From the NCBI RefSeq assembly GCF_902167145.1, contig NC_050098.1:11986501-12050500 (forward strand): a stretch of 64,000 bases of DNA, in the 5' to 3' direction. Source of the stretch: Zea mays (taxonomy: Eukaryota > Streptophyta > Magnoliopsida > Poales > Poaceae). The translations under genes were made by a program, and so were the position numbers. How positions within the stretch are numbered: the first letter of the stretch is position 1; each line of letters opens with the position of its first letter. The notes beneath the pieces are model-generated. The model saw only the letters and a program-made list of their open reading frames with translations. It did not search any database and was not told the DNA's origin. Positions 33,501 through 45,104 of this stretch are shown here, in pieces.

Positions 33501-36189
33501 CTCGCGCAAAAAACGAGTCACTTTGACACTAACAAGAGAACTTGAGCACTATTGCTTCCTCCGAAGCAGGAAGGCTTATAAGCTGGGATTGGGGGGACTG
33601 ATTGACTGGTATGGTACAATTTTTGCGCCGCCGTGAGCTGGTGACGACAATGTGTGGGTTGTGTTATTCGGTGCAGCCCACTAGCATGCCCAGCACGCCA
33701 CACTTCTCTGGCCCAGCCCAACTTGGTGTTTTAGTCCCCTGCCAACGCTCTCACTGTCCAGTGGGGCCCCCTCCAACTCACCCTCGCACATCAGTCTCTC
33801 GAGAGGTCGACATGTGACGGCGCCTTCGTCCTTGCAACCGCTGCTGCGACGGCGTCGGTCCACACCCGCATCCCCTGTCTCCAGGACCTCCAGGACCTCC
33901 ACTCCGCGAGCTCTTCTCCTTGCTCTCTAGCACACCTATGAGTACCCCGCGCGCTACACCCTCGTTGACCTTGACCAACTGCCCCTCCTCTCCACCCACC
34001 TGCCCGCCCCCCGTTGTCCTCCTCCCGCGGATCCATGGTGCACGGTGCAGGATCCACTCTTCTCGCCCCCTCCGCCCGCCCGCCGTCGCCCTCCTCCATG
34101 GATCCACTGCGCTCGGCGCAGGAGCTCTTCACGCGTGCACCTCGCCTTTCCTTCTCCTGTTGTTGGGGACGGTGCGGCCGCACGTGCGGTGGTTCTCCAT
34201 GGACCCATGGACGTCGACGCGCACCTAGACGATCCCTGGAAGCACAGGGGGAATACGGCAAGGTGCACAACGGTGAACCAGATCACCGGGAGCAGCAGAG
34301 TGGGTGCTAGGGATGGAGATGGCCACCATCGCCGTCGACATGGAAACTAGAGTTGTCCCTCCACTAGCCGCATGGATCCTCTCTACTTTTAGTTCCTCAC
34401 CTCTTCTCTCTCTTTGCAGGTCTGCGAGGTAGTACCATCGACGAGGCTTCTCCATCCCCTCCGGCGAGCTCCCCTTCCAAAAAAGTGGTGAGGTATGCCT
34501 GCCCTCATTCCTTACCTCTCGTACATGCCCTTAGTACTAATATCGCCATAGATGGTGCATACGAAACAAAACTGCTTTTGTTGACCCCGTGCAGCAGGAT
34601 TATTGCTTAACAATGGCGGTGAATGAAGGAATGAACGGAAGTAAATTTTATGCAACCTGTTCTTAGGCCCAAGAATCTCTCTATATTGACTGGAACTTAA
34701 CAGGTTTTCTGAGTGAGCAAACCATGACGAGATTGAGATGTGGCCTCGGTCCTGTTTTTTACTGTGAGCTACTAGCTGAAGATGACCCTTTTCAACTCCA
34801 TCTACTGCATGGATTATACATGGGCGGCGTCGCAGCGAGCAGCCCAGCCCGCCGGTAACAATCTCCGGAATCCTATCATTTTCGTGGCTTTGTTGAGGGA
34901 TCATCGGCAATCACATGCTTTTGATGGATCAAAAGCGACCGCATAGATAGCACAGAGTGGCATATCCTCCCTTGGGGCAATTTTTAGAATTGTCTTGATA
35001 TTTTAGGAACCATTTTTCTTTTGCATTTGATGATGCATTTATTGATTTCAGTTCAGAACTCTATTTGTACTTATGTTTGCATAGGCTACCATGCTCTAAT
35101 TTCACACGAGATTTTGAGATACTTCTTGGCACTTGTATTTTTTGTCATTGAAGCCCATATGCTCTGTTGCTATGCCATAATGGATTGCTTGGATGATGCT
35201 GACCTTCTAGCCAAAAGGGTGTGGAGATTTGAGGTATCTAGCTATTAATTTATATTTATCTATAAAAACAAAAACATACTTGTGACAGTCTTGTCAATAG
35301 AAGTATTTGCAGGTTTATTGTCCTTTTCCGATGGATGTTTCAGCTCATATATACCAAAAAGATTTCCCATGGTTAAAAAACAATAGCAGATTAAAGTTGT
35401 TCTCATGTATGGATGTGTGATTGGTTGCTCTTTTTCTTTCCGTAGTTAGATGATATGGTGAATCGAGGATAAGTGACCCAAACTTAGACATATTATGTGT
35501 TCTGTACTTTCTTATCGTGAATAGAGGACAAGTGACCCAAACTTTAGACATATAATGTGTTATGTACTTCCTTATCATGTACCTATGTGCATTGTGGTGT
35601 TGTTGTAGCCTTAACAAGGGGTTATACTTTGATAATGTGTAGTAGTTAATGTCATATCTTTGGTTTATGTTCTACAGGTCATCAAAAACCACATCTTTAA
35701 GTTGCTTCCCATGAAATTCCTAATTAATCGAGCCCTAAAAACCACACAGACACTTGACTTATTTTTTTGGATCGTCATTTTTTTATTGACCCAAACTTAA
35801 TTTTGAAAATATTTAAACTAACAAAACAAACTAAGATCATTTCACTAATTGTAGGTGCTCATTTGTTATGTTGTTTTGGTACATTCTATATGACTGTTGG
35901 ACCACTGCATTGGGAGTTGCGACCTATTCAACTGTTAGGCACTTATTGGTTTAAGACTTAAGGGTTCTGTTCTGATATAGATTGGAATGTATGGACATAG
36001 CTGGCTCTTTGATGTTGTATATCGTTTTCTTATATGTTTACAGATGATTTTAATCAGTTTCCAAAGTATTGACTGATTACTAATCAGTACCAGTTCGATG
36101 TTGGTTTAGATTCCCTTTTTGCTTTAGTGCATTTAAATTGTAACCACTATACCTTCTTGACTTCTATGGATACTTTTTAAAAACTTTTT
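33501..36189 (+). other. Helitron-like interior without recognised gene
   Basis: 33830-34330 is GC-rich and resembles a grass first exon, but its frames are not recognisable. Segments with good splice borders but unknown coding content lie at about 34422-34494 (TTTGCAG ... GTGAG|GTATG), 35083-35233 (GCATAG ... TTGAG|GTATC) and 35678 (TTCTACAG). They may be further captured exons. Confidence 0.4.
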
Positions 36190-36225
36190 ACAGGTGATTT
36201 TTAAACTCTATTCTATTATTTCTTT

Positions 36226-36383
36226 TAAAAAGCTAATTGCTCTTGATATGGGTGCATTGATTGCTGGTGCCAAATATCGTGGAAAGTTTGAGGATACACC
36301 CAAGGCTGTTCTCAAAGAAGTTACAGATTCTGATGGGCAGACCATTCTTTTCATTGATGAGATTCACAAAGTTGTTAGAGCAG
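36226..36383 (+). pseudogene. ClpB/HSP100 exon fragment
   Basis: One exon's worth of the first AAA+ domain of a ClpB-type disaggregase: [28 protein letters not shown] and the Walker B stretch TILFIDEIH. It ends at a donor (GAGCAG|GTAACT) where plant ClpB genes are expected to have an exon border. Changed residues include Glu to Lys after AKYRG and Thr to Lys and Gly to Arg just after Walker B. The best match from memory is the organellar ClpB type. The Walker A exon and the rest of the gene are absent. Confidence 0.85.
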
Positions 36384-36577
36384 GTAACTATGAAGGATGC
36401 TCTGTTGTTCTCTGACTATTAGATGTTTTCAGTTTTGCCATTAATTTATTTTAGTTCAAATTGTGGTGCTTTGGCTCTATTTCATTTTTCTTTCCACAAC
36501 AATAGTGATGCTTTGGCTCTCTTTTTACCATCTTCTATGGTATGAATAAACTAATGTCTCCATATATCTCATATAAG

Positions 36578-36742
36578 TTGCAAATGCCATGGCTGCAAAA
36601 AGCAAAGTTGCTATTGCGGGAGCTGAAAACTGTGAAGGCAGATTTAGCTTTTGCAAAGGAATGTTATGCTCAGCTTGAAGAAGAGAATAAAATGTTGCGT
36701 GAGAGTTATGATAAGCGTGATAATCCAGAAGCTAATGATCAG
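36578..36742 (+). pseudogene. Exon fragment of a plant coiled-coil protein
   Basis: Bounded by ATAAG and CAG|GTAAAT. It encodes a heptad-rich segment ([30 protein letters not shown]) like that of a small conserved plant coiled-coil family of unknown function. It is unrelated to the ClpB fragment 200 bases upstream and is on the same strand. Confidence 0.7.
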
Positions 36743-37036
36743 GTAAATATTTCTTCTTTGAAAAAGCAAGATAATAAATATATTCTTTAGTCTGTTCATT
36801 GTAGTTCCCCGGCCCACCACCGCCTGTCCAACTTCATAACCAGCTTCTGAAAACTACCTTGTACTACATGTCACTTTTAACATCAGCCATAATGGTTGGA
36901 CCAACAAAATTATCATCTTCATATTAAGGAAACTACACATTACAGAAATTTCAGATTAATAAGATATAGTACAATTGCATGCAGGCTATTCTAGATCACC
37001 CTATAAGGCGATGTAAGTCGTTATTTTCTAGCACAG

Positions 37037-37250
37037 GATTGTAATAATGCCATGCCCTCACGTAGCTGAAAAAGATCCACATAATGGGAAGAAAAAGTGT
37101 GAAGCTCTCTTGCCTATTTTCCGTATTTCTCATCAAAGGAGCGACTTCATATATGGTCTTTACTACAGAAGGAAGGAAATATCGTAGGAGCTTTATGAGT
37201 TCTTGGACCCGGGTTATGCAGACTGTAAGCTGATCACAAAGTGGAAAAAG
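37037..37250 (+). pseudogene. BUD31/G10 exon fragment
   Basis: After the acceptor GCACAG the frame gives DPHNGKKKCEALLPIFRISH, then RKEIS, a TAG at 37185-37187, ELYEF and GYADCKLITKWKK before a donor (AAG|GTAATT). This is the middle of BUD31 (G10), a small splicing factor conserved in eukaryotes. One residue of YEFCLDQGYAD is deleted. The zinc-binding Cys-rich C-terminus is absent. Confidence 0.88.
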
Positions 37251-37825
37251 GTAATTATCCTTCATTCCATATTTGTTGTACATTGTCTATATCTCACTTG
37301 GCTTGATTTTTTTCTCCACGACATCTTGTTCTTTTTGGGCTAAGGGTGGGTGGGAGGCATACAAATCTTCCTTATGGTTAGCTGTAAGTTAGTAGATTGA
37401 CTGGAAATGTTGTGTATACATTGTTTGTGCAAATTGCATTATAAATATCTTACTATTACACTTCGTTTTTGGTTTTGTGAGATTTATATAGCTTACATGC
37501 ATGGTAGATTGTAGTAGCTACTGATGCAAGGTATGGCTTTCTGTGCACCAGAATGAGCCAACCACTAGCTGAAACCTGGTACCATTATTGTCCACCACGT
37601 CGATTTTCATCAAGTTTGGGAATTGGAGATCACGACTAATACTGTCATGCATTATTTAGTACATTTTTTGTTTATTTTTGAAATAGGATATTTCTGATGT
37701 TACCAGTGACTGGATCTGGTTTATTTAGTTGACTGGAAATGAATTTATCAGGCATCCAATATGTTATTTTGATTTACCTTAATTTGTATAGTGGTGTCTG
37801 GGAATGTTGGACCGAAGATAATTAA

Positions 37826-37962
37826 TCCCTCTGGTCCCAAGTACTTTGCTTTGACAAAAATCCATAAAACTTTTGAAACACCATCAGATTTAAAAAAATT
37901 AGTGCTCAAATTTGCACCTTGAAGATCATGAAAAGTCGCTTCAAAAGTTATCGGTCGCTTAT
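37826..37962. mobile_element. Possible Stowaway-type MITE end, cut by the Huck-like element
   Basis: TAATCCCTCTGGTCCCAAGT resembles the Stowaway terminus (CTCCCTCYGTYCC next to TA). The opposite end is not visible before 37963. Confidence 0.35.
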
Positions 37963-39300
37963 TGTCGGGTACCGTAATTAGGGGTACCCCCAACACTCCT
38001 AATCACGGCTGGTAAACACCCTCAGACCAACTGACAGGCGCGGTTCAAGTCAAGGCTTCGTCTACCCAAGGGATACGACCTTGCCCGAGCCCAGCCTCGG
38101 GTAGGAGCAGTAGTCCCGGACGAATTCATGCCTCGCCCAAGGACCTCCTCAGGCAGTGGGCACACCCTCGGCTCTCCCGAAGCCTGGCTCGGGCAGGCTT
38201 CGTTGTGAAGCAGCCTTGGCCAAACCGCCTCACCAACCGACCACATCGCAGGCGCATTCAATGCGAGGATCGTCTGACACCGTATCCTGACACACGCGCC
38301 TCAGTCAGCAGGGCCGAAGTAACCGCAGTCACTTCGCCCCCCTTTTTACTGTCCGATCTGACGGGAAAACAGCGCCGCTCGCCCCGCTCCAACTATTGTG
38401 CCAACCACCCAGGCGAAGCTGACAACAAGTCACGATCAACCACCGAGTTCGGCCTCGGGCGCAACAGGAAGCTCCGCCTCACCCGACCTCAGGCTCTGGC
38501 CTCGGGAGGAGGTCTCCGCCTCGCCCGACCTCAGGCTCCGGCCTCGGAAGGAAGTCTCCGCCTCGCCTGACCTCTGGACTCGGCCTCGACCTCGGTCTCG
38601 GGAGGAATCGCGTCCTCGCCCGACCCCGGCCTCGGCCTCAAGAGAAGCCTCCGCCTCGCTCGACCTTGGGCTCGGACCGACCGCGCCAACAGGGGATACA
38701 TCATTACCCTATTCCTAGCCAGCTCAGGCTACAAGGAACAAGACCGGCATCCCATCTGGCTTACCCCGGCGATGGGTAATGATGGTGCCCCGCGTGCAAC
38801 CATGATGCCGGTGGCTCTCAACCCCTTACGGCAGCAAGGAGACGTCAGCAGGATCGTTGCCGCACTGTCAGCTGTGCTCCTATAGAGCTCAGGCGCTTCT
38901 CCGACGGCCACGCTATCACGTATACAGGGCTCAAGCTCTCCCCCGACAGCCACGTTGGCATGTACACAGGGCTTGGGCATTTCTCTGCCAGGCACGTTAG
39001 CGCATTGCTACACCCCCCATTGTACATCTGGACCCTCTCCTTGCATCTATAAAAGGGAGGTCCAGGGCCTTCCCGCGAAGAGGAGGGCTCTCGCGCAGAG
39101 GGGGCGGCGGGCTGACGGGCCGGCTCTCTTCTTCCCTCTCGCGACGCTTGTAACCCCTACTACGAGCACCCTAGTGCAGGATAATACAAGGCTTGTCCCA
39201 CCTCTTGTGTTCCATCCCGCGCCAACCCATCTGGGCAGGGGCACGCAACGACAATTTCACTCGTCGGTCTAGGGACCCCCCCGGGTCCGAAACGCCGACA
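37963..39300 (+). repeat. Huck-like 5' LTR (1338 bp)
   Basis: From TGTCGGG to CGCCGACA, next to the primer site. The middle is dominated by CTCGCCCGACCTC-type short repeats (38460-38680). A TATA-like CTATAAAAGGG lies at about 39046. The first 951 bases match the 3' LTR base for base in length. Confidence 0.92.
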
Positions 39301-39302
39301 GT

Positions 39303-39320
39303 TGGCACGCCAGGTAGGGG
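39303..39320 (+). other. Primer binding site of the Huck-like element
   Basis: TGGCACGCCAGGTAGGGG two bases after the LTR. The Grande-like element has the near-identical TGGCGCGCCAGGTAGGGG, so both probably use the same tRNA. Confidence 0.8.
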
Positions 39321-39360
39321 CCTGCTGCGTGTTAACGAACGCCTTCCCGTTGAGTTCCAG

Positions 39361-41928
39361 ATGGGGAGTCTTCAACAACCTCTTCAGCCCGGGACGGTGC
39401 TCCGCTTTGGGAGTCTCAAGTTCATGTCCCTCGACGGCAGCTATGACATGGTACTCCTCCCCTCGCGGCGCGACGACAATGACGATCTTCGACTCGCCCG
39501 GCGGCGGCGAGCTCGGCGACAGCATCTCCCCGCGACAGAAGAGGAGCACTCCGGTCGTCCCCGCCACCCTCCTCACCGGAGGAGGCGGAGACGGGGCAAC
39601 CATGGCCACGCAGGAGGCGGCACCTTGTCGGCTGTCGCACCAGAGCGAGTCGATGACGCCGGCACTCCCCCAGGGGACATGTCGGGCATTGTCCTTGCAC
39701 CTGAGACGACGGCGGGTGTCACTTCCCCGCAACGTGTCAACCCCAAGCGGACTGATGACGCGAGCACCCTCGCAAAGGATCTGTTGGGCGTTACCCTCGT
39801 ACCTGAGATGACGGTGTGCTCTGCCCCCGACGCGACTTCACCACCGTCCATCGACCAAGAGGTACCATCTGTTTTCCATCCTGTACCCTTTCGATTCAGC
39901 TTCGATCCACCTAGCGACCCCGCTACGGTGAGCGCTTTCGTAAAGGCGTATCCAAACCTTCCGGGGTACCATATGTGGTCGACCTGGGACCGACTGACAG
40001 CCGTCTCAACCTCCGGACCGGCGGGTTCTGAGGAAGAGGACGACCCCGACTTTGGTTGGGATTTCTCTGGCCTCGATGACCCCGGTGCCATGCGGGACTT
40101 CATGTTCGCATGTGACCACTGTCTCTCCGGTTGTTCTGACGATGGCCATGACCTTGACAACGAGGGTTACGGCCCAAGCCACGAATGTTTCCACGTCGAT
40201 CAGGGAGATCACCGCGAAGGCAACCACCTCGGTATGCCGGAGGTTGACGATCCCCCTGGGCCCGCATCTCGTGTTGACATCCCGCGGGAGCTAGCTGTGG
40301 TTCCAGTCCCTGTGGGGGGTCGGGACACACAGCTCGAGCAAATCCGCTAGATGTAGGCCCAGGTCGACGGGGAAGCAGGCCGGCTTGTGCAGCTCCGATA
40401 GAACATTGAACAGGAGTGGGCAGGCCGAACACTCGCCGGAGGAGCCTGTCATCGGGCCCGGGACGTCCAGCGCCGCATCGTCGACAATGCCAGGGCAGCG
40501 CTGCCCTCGGCCGTCAGCGGGTCCGGCCAGGACCTAGCTACAGCGGTGATGCTACTTCGATCCATGCCGGAGCCATCCACCACCGAGGGACGGCGTATCC
40601 AGGGCGAACTCAAGGATCTCCTGGAAGGCGCCGCAGTTCGACGAGCCGAGAGCTCCGCCTCCCAGAGGCAAGCTGACCCCTCGGAGCATCACGCGACGTC
40701 CTCCCGACGCATGCGGGAGGCCTCGGTCCATCCCGAGCGCACGCGGGACGAGGCACCCGCCGCCCGGGATCGCCTCGGCAACGAGCGTCACCATCGCGAC
40801 CATCGAGCCTGCCTCGACGAGAAGGTGCGCCGAGGCTACCATCCAGGCGCGGGGGACGCTGTGACAGCGAGGAGGATCGGAGTCCTTCGCCCGAGCCGCC
40901 CAGTCCGCGAGTCTTCAGCCGGGCCATACGACGAGCGCCGTTCCCCGCCCGTTTTTGAGCCTCGACTACCATCACCAAGTACTCGGGGAGACGAGGTCGG
41001 AGCTGTGGCTTGCGGACTACCGACTGGCATGCCAGTTGGGAGGGGCGGATGATGACAACCTCATCATCCGTAATCTACCCCTTTTCCTCTCCGACGCCGC
41101 CCGAGCCTGGCTGGAGCATCTGCCTCCTACGCAGATCTCCGACTGGGACGATCTGTTCAAGGCTTTCGCGAGAAACTTCCAAGGCACGTACGTGCACCCT
41201 GGGAACTCGTGGGATCTCCGAAGCTGCCGCCAGAAGCCAGGGGAGTCCCTCCGAGAGTACATCCGGCGGTTTTTGAAGCAGCGCACCGAGCTGCCCAACG
41301 TTACCGACTCGGATGCCATTGGGGCTTTCCTTGCCGGCACCACTTGCCGAGACATGGTGAGCAAACTGGGGTGCAAGACTCCCACCAGTGCGAGCGAACT
41401 GATGGACGTCGCCACCAAGTTCGCCTCGGGTCAAGAGGCGATCGAAGCCATCTTCCGAAAGGACAAGTAGCCTCAGGGAGAGCCGAAGAAAGATACCCCC
41501 AAGGCGTCCGCCCAGTGGGGCATGAAGAAGAAGGCCAAGAACAAGTCGCAAGCGAAGCGCGACGCCGCTGACGCGAATCTCGTCGCTGCGGCCGAGCACA
41601 TGAACCCTCGAAAACCTCCTGGAGGGGCCAGCGCGTTCGACAAGATGCTCAAAGAGCCGTGCCCCTATCACCAGGGTCCCGTCAAGCACACCCTCGAAGA
41701 ATGTGTCATGCTCCGGCGCTACTTCCACAAGGCCGGGCCCCCGGCGGAAGATGGCAAGGGCCATGACAACAACAAGAAGGAGGGCGACAAGGAAGAAAAG
41801 TTCCCGGAGGTCCACAACTGCTTCATGATCTATGGCGGGCAGGCGGCGAACGCCTCGGCTCGGCACCGCAAGCAGGAGCGCCGGGAGGTCTGCTTGGTAA
41901 AGGTGGCAGCGCCAGTCTACCTAGACTA
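39361..41928 (+). pseudogene. gag: Huck-like gag
   Basis: Starts at ATG 39361. The N-terminal half is long and poorly conserved, with an acidic stretch (SEEEDDPDF). Stops occur at 40348 and 40398, and a one-base loss near 40983 shifts the frame just before the capsid domain. The capsid domain then reads ELWLADYRLACQLGG, LFLSDAARAWLEHLP and SLREYIRRFLKQRTELPN. TAG codons at 41468-41470 and 41926-41928 break the remainder, including a short zinc-finger-like CPYHQG...HTLEEC segment. Gag is the structural protein of the particle; this copy is not functional. Confidence 0.9.
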
Positions 41929-44434
41929 GTCCTACAAGCCTATCACCTTTGACCGACGCGACCACCCCGACTTCGTGCCAAGCCCAGGGAGGTACCCGCT
42001 CGTCGTCGATCCAATCATCGGCAACGTTAGGCTCTCTAAAGTCCTCATGGACGGAGGCAGCAGCCTTAACATCATCTACGCCGAGACCCTGGAACTCTTG
42101 GGGGTTGATAGGTCCGAGGTCCGGGCCGGTGCAGCACCCTTCCACGGGATCGCGCCCGGAAAGCGAATCCTGCCCCTCGGACGGATCGACTTACCCGTCT
42201 GCTTCGGGACTCCCTCCAACTTCCGAAAGGAAACTCTCACCTTCAAGGTCGTCGGGTTCCGAGGAACCTACCATGCGGTGTTGGGAAGGCCGTGCTACGC
42301 CAAGTTCATGGCCGTCCCCAACTACACCTACCTCAAGCTCAAGATGCCAGGCTCGAACGGGATCATCACCGTTGGATCCACGTACCGCCACACGTACGAA
42401 TGCGACGTGGAATGCGTGGAGTACGCTGAGACCCTCGCCGAGTTTGAGGCCCTCATCACCGACCTGGAACGCCTCTCCAAGGAGGCGCCCGACGCGAAGC
42501 GGCACACCAGCAACTTCGAACTAGTCGAGGCGGTCAAGTCCGTCTCTCTCGACCCCAGCAACGACACTGTCAAGAAAGTCCGGGTCGGCTCCGAGCTCGA
42601 CCCCAAATAGGAAGCAGTGCTCATCGACTTTCTCCGCGCAAACGCCGAAGTTTTTGCGTGGGGTCCCTCGGACATGCCAGGCATACCAAGGGATGTCGCC
42701 GAGCACTCTCTGTACATCAGAGCTAGAGCCCGACCCGTGAAGCAAACCCTGCGCCGTTTTGACGAAGAAAAGCGTAGGGCCTTAGGCGAGGAGATCCACA
42801 AGCTACTCGCGGCAGGGTTCATCAAAGAGGTATTCCATCCCGAATGGTTAGCTAACCCTGTTCTTGTAAGGAAGAAGGATGGGAAATGGAGGATGTGCGT
42901 AGACTACACTGGTCTAAACAAAGCATGTCCGAAGGTTCCCTACCCTCTACCTCACATCGATCAAATTATGGACTCCACTGCTGGATGCGAAACCCTGTCA
43001 TTCCTCGATGCCTACTCAGGCTATCACCAAATCAAGATGAAAGAGTCCGACCAACTCGCGACTTCTTTTATCACACCTTTTGTCATGTACTATTACACTA
43101 CAATGCCATTTGGTTTGAGGAATGCAGGCGCCACCTACCAGAGGTGCATGAACCACGTGTTCGGAGAACACATCGGCAGAACGGTCGAGGCTTACGTCGA
43201 TGACATCGTTGTCAAGATGAAGAAAGCCTCCGACCTCCTCTCTGACCTTGAAACGACATTCAAGTGTCTGAAAGCAAAAGGCGTGAAACTCAATCCCGAG
43301 AAGTGTGTCTTCGGAGTCCCCCGAGGCATGCTCCTGGGATTCATCGTCTCCGAGCGGGGTATCGAGGCCAATCCAGAGAAAATCACGGCCATCACCAACA
43401 TGGGACCGATCAAAGATTTGAAAGGAGTACAGAGGGTCATGGGATGCCTTGCGGCTCTAAGCTGCTTCATCTCACGCCTTGGCGAGAAAGGCTTGCCTCT
43501 GTACCGCCTCTTAAGGAAGGACGAGCGCTTCACTTGGACCCCCGAGGCCGAGGAAGCCCTCGAAAACCCTAAGGCGCTCCTTACAAATGCACCCATCCTG
43601 GTGCCCCCCGCTGTAAGAGAAGCCCTCTTGATCTACGTAGCCGCAACCACTCAGGTGGTTAGCACCGCGATCATAGTCGAGAGACGAGAAGAAGGGCATA
43701 CACTGCTCATCCAGAGGCCAGTCTACTTCATCAGCGAAGTACTATCCGAGACCAAAGTCTGCTACCCGCAAATCCAGAAGCTGCTCTACGCAGTGATTCT
43801 GACACGGCGAAAGTTGCGACACTACTTCGAGTCTCATCTGGTGACTATGGTGTCATCCTTCCCCCTGGGGGAGATCATCCAGTGCCGTGAGGCCTCGGGT
43901 AGGATAGCAAAGTGGGCAGTGGAGCTCATGGGCGAAACGCTATCATTCGCCCCTTGGAAGGCCATAAAATCCTAGGTCTTGGCAGACTTCCTGGCTGAGT
44001 GGACTGACAGCCAGTTACCAACAACTCCAATCCAACCCGAGCTTTGGACCATGTACTTCGATGGGTCACTCATGAAAATAGGAGCAGGCGCTGGCTTGCT
44101 CTGCGTTTCACCCCTCGCAAAGCATCTTTGCTACGTCATACGCCTCCATTTTCTGGCATCAAACAACATGGCCGAGTACGAGGCTCTTGTTAACGGGCTG
44201 CGCATCGCCATCGAGCTAGGGGTCCGGCGCCTCGACGCTCGTGGCGACTCTAGCTTGTCATCGACCAAGTCATGAAGAACTCCCACTACCGCGACCGGAG
44301 GATGGAAGCCTACTGCGACAAAGTCCGGTGCCTAGAAGACAAGTTCTACGGGCTAGAGCTCAACCACATCGCCCGACGGTACAACGAGACTGTGGATGAG
44401 CTAGCGAAGATAGCCTCGGGGCGGACGACGGTTC
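41929..44434 (+). pseudogene. pol: Huck-like pol, part 1 (protease, RT, RNase H, aRNH)
   Basis: Protease with the Tat-type motif VLMDGGSSLNI (41975-42610), then RT (42617-43975) with HPEWLANPVLV, RMCVDYTGLNKACP, DAYSGYHQIKM, the catalytic AYVDDIVVK, and classical RNase H. TAG stops at 42608-42610 and 43973-43975 fall where Gln codons are expected. From 43979 comes the extra RNase H of Tat elements: MYFDGS, NNMAEYEALVNGL, LDARGDS. A one-base loss near 44252 shifts the frame. At 44434 pol is cut by the Grande-like insertion and resumes at 56764 (GGTTC duplicated). Confidence 0.92.
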
Positions 44435-45058
44435 TGTGGGGGACAGATATCCCCCGGGTCCACCAGAAGGATAAAAGACCTCACGAAGGGCCCAAGGGCT
44501 CCATAATTCGTGAGGTCATCTCCTAGTGGGCCTGGGAGAGATGACCAGTGAAGCGGATCGACACAAGGCCGGATCGGTGCAAGCCCAGACGGCCCAACGA
44601 CTTCGAGCAAGTAATCATAACAGAGACCCGACCCTCTCGCGCTGGAGCCCCATGCGACGAAACCGAGCGAGGATGGGTCGGCGGAATTATAGGAAGATGA
44701 ACTCAATCGGTTCACTATTTCTTAGGTGCACATGGTTATCGTATCTGCATGTATTGCCCCACGGTCGAATATATAAGGCCTAGGGGGCACCCCTTCAGAA
44801 GAGATCGAACTCACTACTTAGCCATCCACCCCAACTTTCTACGCACTAGAGAACTACCTTGTAACCCACCACATACAGCACTCTCGCCAGGACGTAGGGT
44901 GTTACGCACTTCAAAGCGGCCTGAACCTGTAAACCATTGTCTACTGTCTCTCGTGCAACCGGCACGAACCATTGAGCTACAGTCGATAACACCGTCCTAC
45001 TCCTAAAAACATCTTGAGGGGCAACCCCGGGTGTGCGGTTGGACCCAAAACACCGACA
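44435..45058 (+). repeat. Grande-like 5' LTR (624 bp)
   Basis: Begins with an inverted motif (GGGGGACAGATATCCCCC) and ends ACACCGACA. A TATA-like GAATATATAAGG lies near 44768. Confidence 0.95.
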
Positions 45059-45060
45059 GC

Positions 45061-45078
45061 TGGCGCGCCAGGTAGGGG
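45061..45078 (+). other. Primer binding site of the Grande-like element
   Basis: TGGCGCGCCAGGTAGGGG, two bases after the LTR end. Confidence 0.85.
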
Positions 45079-45104
45079 GTGTGTCGTCGATCCAAGCTAG
45101 CTCA

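Larger units (their letters stand above)
33082..37962 (+). mobile_element. Helitron-like segment carrying gene fragments (left end only)
   Basis: The left end A|TCTCTACTACTTATTAAG matches the start expected of grass Helitrons (TC after an A, TCTMTAYTA-like). Inside are same-strand exon fragments of three unrelated genes with splice sites still in place. The CTRR end and hairpin are not found before the Huck-like insertion at 37963, so the right end may lie beyond the window or be lost. Confidence 0.5.

Noticed and set aside
33791..34350. Several overlapping ORFs of 98-159 codons on both strands
   Set aside because: GC-driven open frames with no domain and no consistent codon signal; may be a captured leader region.
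37748..37996. 82-codon minus-strand ORF
   Set aside because: Spans the boundary between flanking DNA and the Huck-like LTR, so it is an accident of insertion.
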